From NCBI GenBank assembly GCA_947179485.1, contig OX359246.1, forward strand, positions 18,476,001 through 18,540,000: a stretch of DNA of 64,000 nt, given 5' to 3'. This DNA comes from Allacma fusca. Lineage: Eukaryota > Arthropoda > Collembola > Symphypleona > Sminthuridae. The position numbers and the translations under genes were made by a program. Shown one piece after another: positions 43,575-57,200 of this stretch (positions are counted from its first letter, which is position 1; every line of letters starts with the position of its first letter). The notes beneath the pieces were generated by a model. The model worked only from the letters and a program-made list of their open reading frames with translations. It made no database searches and was not told the DNA's origin.

Positions 43575-45466
43575 CAGTGCTCGGCACGGGTACGAAAAAT
43601 CAGTACCCGTACCCGTATCCGTACCCGAAATGCGGGTATTGCAATATCTGGTATCTATACCCGTACCCATACCCGAGTATCCGGGTACAAATATTTCATA
43701 CCCGTACCCGCAATGTAATTTCAAACGATGTATCTGTACCCGCATTGTACCCGTACCCGAAAAATACTCGAAAATTGTACCCATACTCGGGTATCTCAGT
43801 GTCGTACCCGTACTCATACCCGGGTACGTTATCCCCATTTGTTTAAATGCAATAGTACGTTACATGTAGATAATAATGTATGTCACCTTAGTGTGTAATT
43901 TTAACTAGCTAGAGCGGTTTTTCATATTGTATATTTTCATCGAAGGATGAAAAACTGGAAGCGTTTTTGATTAGAAATAAAATCAACTTGCATACTTGCA
44001 GATCCATCAAAATATTACCCACAGAACCGTTTAAAAATCAAAAGTGGAATGGAGTAGGTGAAGATCTTTAAAGTAAACTGTATTACTACATAGAATCACG
44101 TCTTTTAGCATGCATTAAGTATTTACAAGTTGTAGAACATTTCCATCATCAGCATAGGAGAAGAGGTAAAATAAATATTCCATTTCCCAATATTCTCCAC
44201 TTGATTCTAAAAATGTGTCAAGATATTTTAGCTAAAAGAATGCTTCTAAAGGTTTAGTTTTTTATTGAATTTTAAAAAGTAAAATACCCTCTGCTGCATT
44301 TGTAAAATTTCAAGGACTTTCAATTACCAAGCAGGTCCCTAATAATTGTGGACATGTTACAGATGATACATACAGATGAAGAAATCAAGCGTTTTCTAAA
44401 TTTAAATTATTTCAAAAGAATCATGTAAAACAGAAGCAGCAAACCTGTAAGCAAAATAGCAAAGCAAAGTTCTTGCGTTACTTTCTTGACCGCTGCATGG
44501 TTTTGAGCTACAAGTATGGAACTAGTTTTGAAAAATCTGGAAGACACTACTAAAAAGTAGGGAAGCCAAATCTTTTCCCCTTTTTAATTGTTTATGGGCT
44601 GATGGGCGAAGTGCTTTATGGTACTGGGCCTAAATGTACATGCATTTTTGTACATAGAGATAATTAACATGCAGTTTTTGCTTGGGACTTGGCAACTCGA
44701 TTTTTCACTTCTTGATTTATTCGGCCTTTTCCAATAATTTTCTCATCTCAGTAGCTCTGTCTACGAATAACTTATTAATAGCTTGTTAGAAATATCCGCC
44801 TTCTCCTAATCAACCACCAATAACACAAAATAACTAGTCATATAACTCATCAGAACTCCAATTTGTAAATTATATTCATTGTGGCTAATGAAATATCATG
44901 TACGTTTGTCAAACAATCTTTTTGTAATTTAGTGACAAAATACTAGATTATGAAGACACCCTGTTGTGAACATCTATTTCGTTACTATTCCTCGTTTGTT
45001 TATTTATTTATACTTCCTAAGACATTTCCCTAAAAGCATATATTTTAGCTACACATTCCGAAATACATTTACTGTGTGTTGTAAGGTTAAAAGGGTATGA
45101 ACAATAAGCTACTTCTGTGCATTCAGAAACACTAAAAATACCGACAAAAGTTTCCAATGTACGAGCATGATGTCATAAAATTCATCAAAATGTCTCAATT
45201 CTTAACGTATCCACATACTCGGGTACAATGGTCGCGGGTACGAGTAAATGACTCTAATATACCCGTACCCAGTGGGTATATACCCATTTCGAAATACTTG
45301 TACTTATACCCATACCCGTATCCGTACCCGAAATTTTGAGGCGACCAAAGTGTACCCGGGTAGTACCCGGAATTGTTCGGGTACATAAAATCGGTACCCG
45401 AGTAGTACCCATACCCGTACCCGTACCCGTTTACCCGAGTATTACCCATACCCGTGCCGAGCACTG
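43575..45466. mobile_element. Non-autonomous hAT transposon with GGGTACGGGTA foldback ends
   Basis: Ends CAGTGCTCGGCACGGGTACG and ACCCGTGCCGAGCACTG are inverted repeats. They are flanked by the perfect 8-bp duplication GCTGTAAG (43567-43574 and 45467-45474). About 280 bp at each end is made of GGGTACGGGTA-like repeats that can pair. The 1.3-kb interior is AT-rich with no transposase. The open frames in both end regions (for example 43539-43838 and 45195-45506 on the minus strand) read Gly/Tyr/Pro/Val repeats and are artefacts. Confidence 0.9.
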
Positions 45467-45474
45467 GCTGTAAG

Positions 45475-46020
45475 TCAGAGTTGTTTTTGGAAAAGTTTTT
45501 ACTCAAATTTTAAAATTTAATTCAAAATACTTCTGACACTCGTTTGTAGGAAATATCATTGTCGTTTGGAAGAGACTTTAGACCTGGAGTTCCGTACATC
45601 CATACATAGGTACGTTAAGAATTTTGGGTATGGTGTGTAAGAAGAAAAATTGAGTAATCTTATCTGATTAAAATTTTACAGGAAAATGGGCTTGAATAAC
45701 TCCAGCGGCGTGAGAGTCGTAATAAAAAACAACTTCCTTCATTAATTCATTCGTTGTTGGTTTTACTTGGTAATTTTTATTGGATAAATTAGAGTGTGCT
45801 CACCGCAGTGCCCATTTAAACGTTGAATAGCCCAATTTCTACAAAAACAATTTGCAGATAGATATTGTTTATTATTCTAGATAAACTATTAATTTGGATT
45901 CTTGATTGTCTTGTATTACCAAATCTTGACGCCAGCATGTGTGTCAGGTATAGTAGAATCGTTGCTCGTTCTAGATTCCAAAAATTAGAATTGAGTTCAT
46001 TTGTAATGCTTATCTGATAC
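45475..46020. other. Intergenic, nothing recognised
   Basis: AT-rich. The 68-aa minus frame 45816-46022 is not convincing. Confidence 0.4.
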
Positions 46021-46021
46021 A

Positions 46022-47890
46022 CTGCTGCCCGCCAGGCTACCTAGTCAAGTCTAGTCTATTCTTTAAAGTTTAGAGCTAGTCAAGTCAGCTGTATGTTAAA
46101 GAAGCAATAGTCGAGTCTAGTCCTAGTCTTGATTCTCCAGCTGGTTCCCTAGTCAAGTCTAGTCTATTCCCCTAGTCACAGCGTATTTTCCTTAAAATTC
46201 CTTTCGTTTTGATTAGCAGCATATAAAAACTATTGTTTAAAAAATTATCCAGTTAAATATAACGTCTCGTTGAGCTTAGAAATTTCAGATTTTAGCGTGT
46301 ACATGTAACAAAAACTTAGTACATATTTATTCGAATCAAATAACGCACAAATGATAAGCAACACATGTAGTTTACAACGACAATGTAAAAATTGTGTTCA
46401 GCAAGGTTTTTGCAGAACAATTTTTCCTTCCTGGTAGAGGCCCCCGAATATATGCATACCTGGTGTGATTATGTTAGGTATAGGAACACTACAATGTACT
46501 ACACTAGCTGAACTGTGAATATAGTTGGAATTAGTTTTAACTAAACTGGTGCTGACAATGAGGAATCACGTAAGGCGAACCAAGTATATTTTGACCCACC
46601 GACAACATAGTTGGTAGCAATTGAACGAAAAAACGTGCTAACAGGGAGATAACATGTAAGTACCGCCAAGTATATTTTGATTCCACCAATAACATATTTG
46701 GCATTACTTGAAGAAAAACTAGTACTGACTATGAGGAATCAGAAACCAGGGCAACTATAACCACAAAGCACAAAATGTTCTTGTATCAAATGTTATCAAT
46801 TTCGTCTGCATGCTCACCAACACATGTGACAACAGTTGTGGGTCGTCGTGCGATGACCCCCTGCACTCCTTTTCAGTCGAACTAACCTAACCTGAACATA
46901 CAAAGCGACAGGCAGGCATCGGATTTTTGTGGAAAGATGGGAAGATTCTTCCTAGGAAATAAAATGTTTGACAGGGAAAATCTCATAGAGACGGGATTCT
47001 TTTTCGCAAACAGGGATTTTTAAATTCGTTGACCGTTATTTTGGCGGGGATTTTTAAATTCGTTGACCTTTTACAGCAAGGATTTATGAAATCGTTGAAG
47101 ACCTCCTTGCAGGGACATAAAATTCAGCAGGGAAATTTAGAAATGATCTTTCAGTGAGATTTACGAAAATCCGACCTCTGGCGACGGTTGGTTCAGTTGT
47201 TACCAAGTTTGGTTCTGGTAAAACCAAAACATGCTTGGTGGAACCTGTGTGATTCCTTGTTGTCAGCACCAGTTTCTCAAAAATTATTACCAAGTTGGTT
47301 TCTGACGGAGATAAAACATACTTAGAGCCTGCGTGATTCCTTGTCAGCACCTGTTTCAGAAAAAATACTAATATATACGTTGCTGGTACATTTGAAACAT
47401 ATTCTGTACGACTTACATGATTTGTCATTGTCACCACCAGTTTGTCTTCAGTTTATGCCAGTTACATATCTGGCACTTCTTCCATTCTTCCGAACCCTCA
47501 CTCCAAACCAAAGAAAGTTTTTATACCTTGCCCTTTAACGTTGTCATATTCGGTTCAGTTAAGGGCTGGTACAATGGATTTATTACATGGTAGAACCTAC
47601 AATGAATTCCACAACTTGTACCATGTATTTCCCTGGTGCGTCCCAATAGAAATTCCATATAATATACCACTGCTGCCCTAGTCTAGTCAGACTTGACTAG
47701 GAAAGTCTAGACTTGACTAGACTAGGAGCCAAAATGCACGTAAAAGAATAGACTTGACTAGACTACGCATGGTGTAAATATTTTGAGACTTGACTAGAAT
47801 AGACTAGGGTAACTTCCGAAAACACAGGACTTGACTAGACTTGACTCGCATGACTTATGGAAAAGCTAGTCAAGTCACAATTACTTGAGG
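46022..47890. mobile_element. Probable foldback element with CTAGTCAAGTC ends
   Basis: The left block (46022-46180) opens CACTGCTGCCCGCCAGGCTA and has CTAGTCAAGTCTAGTC repeats. The right block (about 47680-47880) has the reverse-complement repeats AGACTTGACTAGACTAG. Together they look like the arms of a hAT-type foldback with low-complexity ends. The exact right terminus and target duplication were not found. The interior includes ACCAAGTATATTTTGA repeats at about 46580 and 46665. Confidence 0.45.
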
Positions 47891-48189
47891 CTTCATCATT
47901 TACTGGAAATCAAAACCAGAAAGCCATCGTGAAATTCCAGTGTACACGAAACGCTCATCGTCAGGGACGTTGAGTGTGCTTAAGTATAAGATTTCGTTTT
48001 GAAGTAATTATCAAAACATTATATTGTCCCTTGAGCCATGTGTTTAGGAAAAATCTAGTCTTTAGTTACAATTTATTCTTTAACAAGGTTGCAAAAACTA
48101 ACTACCTTATAGGCTGACTATTGTTAATTTTAAACTTTTCTAACTGGCATATAGGGATGTAACATGGAATTTTATCTAGTATATTACAG

Positions 48190-48440
48190 TGCTGCCCGTC
48201 AGGCTACCTAGTCAAGTCTAGTCTACTCTTTAATGTTTACAGCCGCAACTAGTCAAGTCTAGTCAAGTCAACTAAATGTTTAAATAGCAATAGTCAAGTC
48301 TAGTCAAGTCAACTAAATGTTTAAATAGCAATAGTCAAGTCTAGTCAAGTCAACTAAATGTTTAAATAGCAATAGTCAAGTCTAGTCCTAGTCTGTCTCT
48401 ACAGCTGGTCCCCTAGTCAAGTCTAGTCAATTACCCTAGT
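48190..48440. repeat. Second CTAGTCAAGTC block with 47-bp internal repeats
   Basis: Begins CAGTGCTGCCCGTCAGGCTA, nearly the same as at 46022. A unit of about 47 bp (AGTCAAGTCAACTAAATGTT then TAAATAGCAAT) is repeated three times at about 48260-48380. Confidence 0.7.
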
Positions 48441-49329
48441 CAATTTTATTTTTTTGCAAAAATTGCTTCGTCTTGATTAGCAACGCCTGAAAAATTTTAT
48501 TTTAAAAATCTTGAGTTAATAATTTTCAGATTTTAGAGAATACATCCAGCAAAAAATTAACTCATGTTAATTTGCATGCAATGACGTATAAATGAGAAAC
48601 AACACGTAGTTTACAACATAAATGTAAGTATAATATTTAGTAAGATTTTTGAGCAATCAATAATTGTCAATTTATGAACTTTCCTATCTGATATATCGGG
48701 ATTTAACATGGGGATATTATTGTGGTATATGAAATCTCCACTGGGCTCACCAAGGGAATTACCCGGTACACGTTGTTGAATTTGTAGTACGTTGTACGAT
48801 GGTGTAAATTCATTGTACCAGACAATTACTGCACCGCAAAATGACATATGGCGTTGTTAAAGGGCACATTGGAAAGATTGGTTCTTTGGTTTATGGAGAG
48901 GGTTCATTTAATTGGGCGAAAGGAAGAAGTACCAGTTGTGTGGTTGGTACTAATGAAAATAACCTGTTAATGACAACACGTATAAGTTGTACCGAGTGTT
49001 TTTTGAATGTGCATTGGTCGTAGTGATTTTTCTGAAACAGGTGCTGACGTCAAGGAATCACATGTTTTGATTCCACTAGAATTAGCATTAATGAAGATAA
49101 CGTTGTTCTGACAATGAGCAATCTCGTAAGCTACACCGAGTGTTTTGAAGAAACCTGTAATTAAATGGTATTAATACCAGCTGACGTGATGTTTTGAATT
49201 AGTGGACAGACACTAAAATGTTGGGGGTGAATCAGAGTAAGGAATTGATATATGTGTGAGGATGGAAAAAGATCAACACGATGACAGAATTGCGAAGGCA
49301 AGGAAAAGTTGGGAAAACAGAAGGAAGAA
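48441..49329. other. Intergenic, nothing recognised
   Basis: No gene call. The 60-aa plus frame 48841-49023 lacks support. Confidence 0.4.
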
Positions 49330-49614
49330 ATAAATAAGGGGAGAGTTCCTCACTGTAAAATAGGGTGGAAGTCTCCAAGGAAGTACTTAACTTATTCCTG
49401 GAGCAGATAAAATTTTATTATCGCGGGGTGCGAACGGATGATGTGTCTCTATCCCGTCCGCACTCCCAAATTTCATGTATAAATACGGGACTGATCCAAT
49501 GTAAAAGGGGCAGTCGAGGAACGTTCGAGCTTGCAACAAGAAGCTGGTTCCTGGTCTACAAAAGAGACCCGACTGACTGAGTTACAAAAGAACTCATCCA
49601 GATTTCATTCTACG
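49330..49614 (+). repeat. Possible right part of a solo LTR
   Basis: A TATA-like box (GTATAAATACGG, about 49478) is followed about 130 bp later by TTCTACGACATCTGGAGCCC. That resembles the LTR end plus primer-binding junction (CA then TCTGG.GCCC) of Gypsy/retrovirus-type elements. No left boundary or second LTR was found. Confidence 0.3.
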
Positions 49615-50914
49615 ACATCTGGAGCCCTAATAGAGTTACAAAAGAACTCTCCCTTCTGATCTTCACAAGGACCGAATTTTAGCGGTTCTTTAAACCGTTG
49701 ACCCGAAACCGGACCACATTTTAACGGTTCTTCAAACCGTTGACCCGAAACCGTTCCGGAACCGGAACCTCGGGAATTCCCGGTACCGAACAGAAACACT
49801 ATTCCCCATTGAAAATATTCAAAAGCCTTTGAAGTAACCTGGATTTTTGAAGGACTGCGAAGTTGAATTATTGATAATGGCCGTCACTATGTTTAGATTT
49901 CAGAGAGTTTCCACTTTCGGAAAATTCGTTTCAAATAAATCTTCCCGAAAAATGCGCCTAAAAAGTTTTCTTTTCTTTTGATCCCCTTAAATTTCAAACA
50001 GCTTCCGTTCAGTAACACGTGTGAATTTAAAATAATGTAAATCCAAAGCAATGATTGAGAATACAATTGTGCACGTTCCGGTGTTTTCGATCCTGCAATA
50101 ATTCCAATGAAATCAAATTAGTCGGAATTACGTAAAAATTGTAAACAATGTCAAGGCATTTGAGCATAATATCAACGTTCTAAGTCAAAAATTGTGGTGT
50201 TACTTGACTTGGAGGAAATTGAAAAGCCATATGAAATTTTCAAAACATTTTGAAAATTTTGTCTCAAATGTTTAATTCCTGTTACCGACATTTTTGGCTC
50301 AGGGAGATAATTGGTAACTCACACGAATCCTTTGGAAATTTACTTTAAGACAAACATCTAAAATTTTCTGAATTAACGACAAGACGTCCATGAAAAAATG
50401 ACCCGTTAAAAAGCTCTTATTTTGCTCGTCTTTGCTCCTCAAGACTTTTCCCAACATTGGCCTATTCTTTCCGCCCATTCCCATAATTCCAAACACAAGG
50501 AACTGTGGAAGGGCTCATGGTATTCGGGAATCCCATCAAATTTCCAACAAACCTGCTTCAACAGGTTTTTTAATCAATCTTTTGAATTTTGAGGTGATTA
50601 TAACGTGTTAAATGCAACCGGATTTCCAATTCCCGACATTAAGATTTTATTTCTTTTCAAATTTTTACCAACAAAAAACTTTCCAGAAACACATCTTGTA
50701 CTAAACTTGCTTTTAATTAAGCATGTTGTATTATTTCCAATTAGAATCCCATTCCTGCACTTCTGCTTGAAAAGATTACGTTGATTGAAAATCGAGATAC
50801 ACGTAAAGATCTGTTTTAAATGTCCCAGCTTCCACGTCAGTTATTACTTTTTGACAGTTGTCCTGGTCACAAGTCTCAGATTGAATGTAGAAATAATCCA
50901 CATAATGAAGTTAC
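49615..50914. other. Intergenic with an ACCGTTGACCCGAAACC patch
   Basis: Positions 49690-49795 repeat GGTTCTTTAAACCGTTGACC and GGAACCGGAACC units, another hAT-like low-complexity patch without visible ends. The rest is AT-rich and unassigned. Confidence 0.4.
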
Positions 50915-51072
50915 TACAGTGAATTTCCTACATAATGATTCATAAGGGATGACAAAATACCTGCAAATAAATGGGAATGCCACTACGTCTTACTACTAGA
51001 TATATACATAATTAATGTAAATGCAAACATGCCAATATAAAGGTAATACTGTCTAAGATAAAATTCACTGTA
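50915..51072. mobile_element. Copy of the TACAGTGAATTTCC MITE (inverted orientation)
   Basis: Starts TACAGTGAATTTCCTACATA and ends AAAATTCACTGTA. The interior (GGATGACAAAATACCTGC, CCAATATAAAGG) matches the reverse complement of the copies at 13499 and 36981. Confidence 0.75.
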
Positions 51073-52241
51073 CAAGAAGAAGAATTAATACTAGGTTTTT
51101 ACAATTCCAATACTTTAAATAATGTGTTGGAATAATAATAATTATCTGACCAATGAAAAAATACATCTTTTATTGTAGAAATCTTGAACACATTCTTAAA
51201 ATTATTCCGCCAATGATTTGACACCCGTATTTTTGCTTTGGGATTCTTTCTACTCAATTGCGGGTTTACACACTTTTTTAGGAACTTCAGCTACGCTATA
51301 TAGCCATTCTTCGTTATAAGCATTTTAATTTTTAGTCAGTTATAAATTTAGCCGAAGATTTTTAGAATAAGAAAACTACTATGCCAGCAAAACATAAAAA
51401 GATATTTTTTATATGTATGTATATCTTGGGCTAGAGATATATTGTCACTTGGCTCCTTAGGAAGTGTTTCAATTGTGCTTCACACAATTTTATTCCAAAA
51501 TTCCAAATTTTCTATGACAACAACAAAATAAGCAGAAATTCTAAACAAAACTTCCACGCGAGTTTATAAAGTTTGCCAGTTTTGGTGTAAATAATGCTTT
51601 TAGTTTGGTGCACAATATTGCATTCCGGAAACATGTTATCCCAGTCGCATAAAAATGAAAACTGAGTTTTGAATAGTCAAACACGGTAATTAAATTGTGT
51701 AAAATTTAGAAGACGACAATCGAATACTTGATATGAAATTCCCCACCCCAACCAGACCTGCTTCATTTCAATATTTTCCTAATTTTAATTGAATATTTCG
51801 GGGAGGGGGGTACAGTGTACGTAGTTGTAGTATAAACTGCATTTTCATAAAATTTATTTGAAATTGAAAGGTGTTAATGAAAGTGACCAGAAAATTATTT
51901 TGGAATGAAATGCTATTTGTAAAAATTCATTTGTTTTCGAAGCTTGAACTTTAGTATGTATATTTTTTCCGAATAGAGTCAAAGATTCAAGTTACAGTTT
52001 AGAAACTGAATACCTCTTTTAGTTTCCAGATTTAACTGGGAAAATGCCGAATTAATTTGCCCTAAGAAGGGGGCAATGAAATGAAACCCCGTTGAAAAAC
52101 TGATGATTTCACGGCATCTGGGCAGACGTTGTACCCTAAAAATAGAATTTTGATATAACTTCATATATTTTGAGTTGAATCACATGGTAAAAGCAAATAA
52201 GGTTTGTTAAAAATTAATAGCAAGTTTTGAAAATGTGTACA
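51073..52241. other. Intergenic, nothing recognised
   Basis: AT-rich, no convincing frame or repeat. Confidence 0.4.
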
Positions 52242-53438
52242 ATTGTGTAGATCATTTTTGATAATTGCCCAATAAAATCTGACAGAGGGATTCGGAGATG
52301 TCCCGGGTCAGAGTTAGCAAAAAATGAGGGGATAGGTTCATGGGGTACCATAAAGTTCAAACAATGAAAAGTAGCAACGTAACTTCAAAAATGGCAAGAA
52401 CAAAAATTAAATACAGAAAAAACATTTCAGTGAGATATGACCTCTAAGATTTCAAGATATGGACCTCAAGAGGTCAAAGAGCGTCGATACCGGTTTCATA
52501 ATTTAACCCCAGATGAGTTGCCTGTCAAGTTTGGTTCATTGGTTCAAGTTTGATATGATTACCTAAATGATTTTTAGGTACCAAATCCGGTATGTGTGTG
52601 ATATTGACCTGAGAGGTCACGGCTGGGTCATCGTTTCACCAACTATATCCAAACTACGCAGGCACCTCATCGGAGCTCAAACCAAAAGTTTTAGCCTATT
52701 TCCGGGCAATTTGGATTATTGTTAGGTACCAAATCCGGTGTGTGTGATGTTGACCTGGGAGGTCACAGCTGGGTCATCGTGTCACAAACTGGAACCAAAC
52801 TGTGCAGGCACTTCATCGGAGCTCAAGCCAAAAGTTGTAGCCTTTTACCGGCAATTAGAATGACTTTTAGGTACCAAATCCGATATGAGTAAGATATTGA
52901 CATCGGAGGTCACAGCTGGGTCATTGTGTAACCAACTTGAACCAAACTTGACATGCAACTCATCTGGGGTTAAACCAAACGTTCTAGCCTATTTGCGGGC
53001 AATTCGAATGAGTTTTTGGTACCAAATTCGGTATGGGTAAGATATTGACCTCGGGGTCACAGTTGGGTCATCGTGTCACAAACTGGAACCAAACTGGGTA
53101 CATGTTTAATATGTGTCAAATCAAAGCCCTAGTTCTAATCTGGGCCAGTTTCATCACCGTTTAAATTATGAAACCGGTATCGACGCTCTTTGACCTCTTG
53201 AGGTCCGTATCTTGAAATTGTGAGATCATATATCGTGAGAACATATATCTATAATGTTTTTTGACATTATTTAATTTTTATTCTTGCCATTTTTGAAGTT
53301 ATATTGCTAATTTTCACTGTTTGAATTTTTTGGTACCCCGTGAGCCCCCCCTCATTGTTTGCTAACTTTGACCCGGGATATCTCCGAATCCCGTCGTCAG
53401 ATTTTATTGGGGCAATTATCGAAAATGATCTACGCATC
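52242..53438. mobile_element. Long-armed foldback element with internal 147-bp tandem repeat
   Basis: Arms of about 260 bp (52242-52505 and 53155-53438) are reverse complements. Shared blocks are GTAGATCATTTT, AATAAAATCTGAC, AACTTCAAAAATGGCAAGAA, and AGGTCAAAGAGCGTCGATAC then CGGTTTCATAATTTAA. Between them a unit of about 147 bp (starting GGTCACAGCTGGGTCATCG and containing GGTACCAAATCCGGT) occurs four times, at about 52614, 52761, 52910 and 53055. No transposase. Target duplication not certain. Confidence 0.8.
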
Positions 53439-54279
53439 AAGGCGCACCCCGCAGTAATTTTATTTTTAAATCGAACAGACGGCATTTTCTAATAAGGATT
53501 GTGCGGTGTCCTTCTGTAAATCCTTATGTTTTGTATTGGAAATTTTTACGACACGTAATTACCTAAAAATTGAAAAATATTTTAGAAGTCGTTAGTTTAG
53601 GAAATTTGATGGGGATTCATTTGAATCTAACATTCCCTTCTGAGATCAGACACTGTCGATTGAAGAGCTAGAAATGTGAGGCAGTTTATGAATGGTTATA
53701 CGAAGAAATATAATGAAAATAATATTTTTGCTTTACTTTAATCCCAGAGACCGTAAAATGTGACGGAAAATATAAAAATAGGGTAATCAATAATTCATGT
53801 TTTAATTATAAATTGCCAATAATAATTAAGTGTATATGTATATATATTTAAAGCTGGAGAGGGGAAAGTGAAGACCTATAATTGATTTATTAAGAATGAA
53901 ATTCAAAGAAAAATGAAATATGAACTTAGTGAACTAAAAATAGAGAAACTACTTTATGAAATAACTCTCAGTGCAAGACTGAGTCTTACAAGTTTAGACT
54001 CAAATCTAATTAAACATTCATTATCACTAACTTATAATAATTACAGTTGTGTGGAACCGAATGGTTCCTCATATAATTAAGTCTAACTAATATTAAATTA
54101 TCCATAAATTCATTATCCTAACCTAACAGTAAAGCAACTTGTGCATAGAAATCTTAATAAAGTGAATATCGTGCAATGGTATCTTTTAACCTTATTTTGC
54201 TCAAATAGTCAGACATTGTGACATATAAACAACAATTTCGCACCCCATTCCAAATAATGGATGTACTGCTCCATGAATT
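53439..54279. other. Intergenic downstream of the receptor gene
   Basis: AT-rich, nothing recognised apart from its role as the 3' flank of the minus-strand receptor. Confidence 0.4.
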
Positions 54280-57200
54280 CTAAAAATTCATCAGAATGAG
54301 CAAAGTCCCAGAAAAAGTAAACTCGAGCATGCTGAGTACTGTTAGAAGTTGTACATCACAGAAAGATGCTATTTCAATCCCGAATGGTCTCATGCTCTTA
54401 AATAAAACCACATTTAATTTTATCATATTTCTCTGGGCTTTTCTGAAGTCAACTTCCTCATTCAGATTGGACCTCATCAAAGCTTTGGTTGCCGAGGAGA
54501 ATATAAGGATCTTCGAGCATTCAGGGTAGCAAACTAGTTGGATAAACATCCCCAAAATGATACAGCATGGAAATATCAGATAGGTTAAAAGAGGAAGGAT
54601 ATGGTATGACCTCAAGATTCCGTACAAGGCGCCCATGTTAAAGAGGCAAATGTAAATCGTAAAAAGTGGCACAAATATACGAGATGCAAAATTATTGAAG
54701 AATATGGTCAGCAATCTTACATACTGATAAACTTGTTGCTTGGATAACAACTGCTGGGTGTCCTTGCGCAAGATGGATCTGGCAATTAAAAGCAAGATTG
54801 AAATTTTCATTCTTATATATGAATACAGTGAATATTAAATATACAAAACATGAACATTTCTCACCGAAGTTCAGATAGCCACGCTGTTGCACTCAAGAAG
54901 TATGAAACGGCGAATACCACAAAGAATAGTATCTGAGTTTATCAACTCCAAGACCATCCCGATGTTCTATGGCTATTGTTGTCGTTGGTTACACAAAAAT
55001 TATTGACTTTATTTATATTTCGATGATGAATTTGGTAATAAAAAATTCACATTAGTGAAAATCATTGAAAAAATCATTTTCATTTCTTTTTATATTAATT
55101 TCATACGCCACTATTATATTATCTAAGGCTACCAGCATTAAAATGATCTCCTAAAGGTTGAATCATTTTGTGCTGTTAGACCTGTTATTAAGTGCGTCTC
55201 AATTAATTATTAATTGTAAGTGCCTATGAGGTGTAGGGAAGCACACTGCGCAATAATCTTGTATTGTGTTTTACCTTAAGTTAATAAATAAAGTAACCGG
55301 CGTCGAAGCTAAGCAGTCAGAGGTAAATAGAGCAAAACACATGGGCTGAATTCTTGTTTCTCAGACGTTGGACTGAAGGTATGATAAGATAATAAAATGT
55401 GTCGGCACAAGTTAGCCTGGCTAAAACAAATGCCGGCACGAATTAGCATGCATGTTACGGTTGTTTCAAGTAATTCGAAAATACAATTAAAAAAGCTGCA
55501 ACCAACATTGTGTCCACGAAATAACCGACAACTGACTAGAGACACGAAATAGTACCCTAAAATAATCTTATTAATTAAAATGGGTACTATTACTAAATAT
55601 AAATTAAAAATACAATCTGTAGCTGAAATTTGCTAAAAATAAAAGTTTGACGATGCTTGTAATGTAATTAGATATAGTTTTAAATCTATTAGAATTAATT
55701 TATTTCAATAATACAAAATGACAATAGATTAATTTACTATCGGCCTAAAATAGTTATGTACTTATTATGTCTACTATTGAATACTTTACAAAGAAATCCC
55801 CTTAAAAATACTTTATTAAGCTGCAATTAAAATATACAAGACTGCATAAACAATGTATTGGCTAATCGTTGACAATAGTTTGACTACAACTAGTCGCACA
55901 ATGTTGGATTTTTGTGATTTACAAAAATCAATGCAATACTAAAAAATCTAACTAGGCTTCATCTTCATTTCTACCATTTCTAATAATGTGATGATGTGAT
56001 CTTATTGAAGCATTGCAATACCTTATGTAGTCAAACTGCAGGGAAACAAGAAAGAAGCTGGTATTTTAATGTCAAATCAGAAATAAAAAATATTTATTCT
56101 ATGGTTAATGTAAGTCTAAAAACGTTATGTTAGCAATGCCTACGTTTTGCTGTACGGTATGCCGTGAGGACAAATGTGGAGAATCCAAAGTTCTGAGAAG
56201 AAATTCGCCGTTCTGGGAATTTCATGACATGACTAGACCACCAGGTGCACCACCTTTGGAAGATGGAGGGAAAATGTGTCCACGGTGTTATCAGGAGGTT
56301 TACAACCATGTAATACTTCCGGAACGAATGATTGATACACCAGCTCCCGCTCCAAATCCCGTCCGAGATCCAGTTTTTGGAGAAGTTATCGTTCGAACTG
56401 TTGGGAAGACCAGGCGCATTTGCAGCGTATGCGGACGTCATGATATGCCAATGCAGACAGTTGGAGAGCTTGTATCAGCTTTCACATGGGTAGGGGAAGA
56501 AATATTCATTCCACCTCAAAACAAAGTTTGCAAGTTGCACGTCCAACATCAAAGACTTACTCCGCAAGCTCTAGAATCTTTGGCAACACGGTAGCAAAGT
56601 GATAAAAAACTTATAGTATAGATTTTAATTGCCGTTGTTAAATTATCAACTATACTGTGTTAATAGATCGAAAGAAAGACCAATGTCAGAAAAAGAACTG
56701 CTAACTAACATGAAATTGTTACTTTCAAATGTGGTACACTGCATTCCGACAGTTTCTAAACCAGTATTGGATTTCGAGTCACCGGATCTCACCGACAAGG
56801 AGTACCTCTGTTATACTGGACTTTCTAAGCTTCAATTTGATGATTTGCTGTCGTATCTGTCTGGTCGTATTCACGATTCTGCTAACAGGACCAAACGAAA
56901 TGCTCTTGGAATTTTTCTTTGCAAGCTTCGTATGAATAATTCTCAAGACGCATTGGGTTGCTTATTTGGCATGGACCAGCCAAGAATTTCTGACGTGTTT
57001 CATCAGGTTGCAGAAGCTCTCCATTCCAACTTTGTGCCTCAGAATTTAGGATATGACCACATTACAAGAGAAGCTTTCATACGTGACCATTCCAGAACCT
57101 TGGCATCAGTGTTGTTTGACCAGCAACCAGGATCGTGTATGCTGATACTAGACGGCACTTACCTGGAAATCGAAAAGTCCAGTAATTTCCAAATTCAGCA

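Noticed and set aside
43539..45506. Gly/Tyr/Pro-rich frames on both strands
   Set aside because: Read-through of GGGTACGGGTA repeats at hAT ends, open in several frames.
55309..55545. 78-aa minus frame as an additional receptor exon
   Set aside because: Does not fit receptor topology, and the exon 2 to exon 3 junction is already in phase without it.
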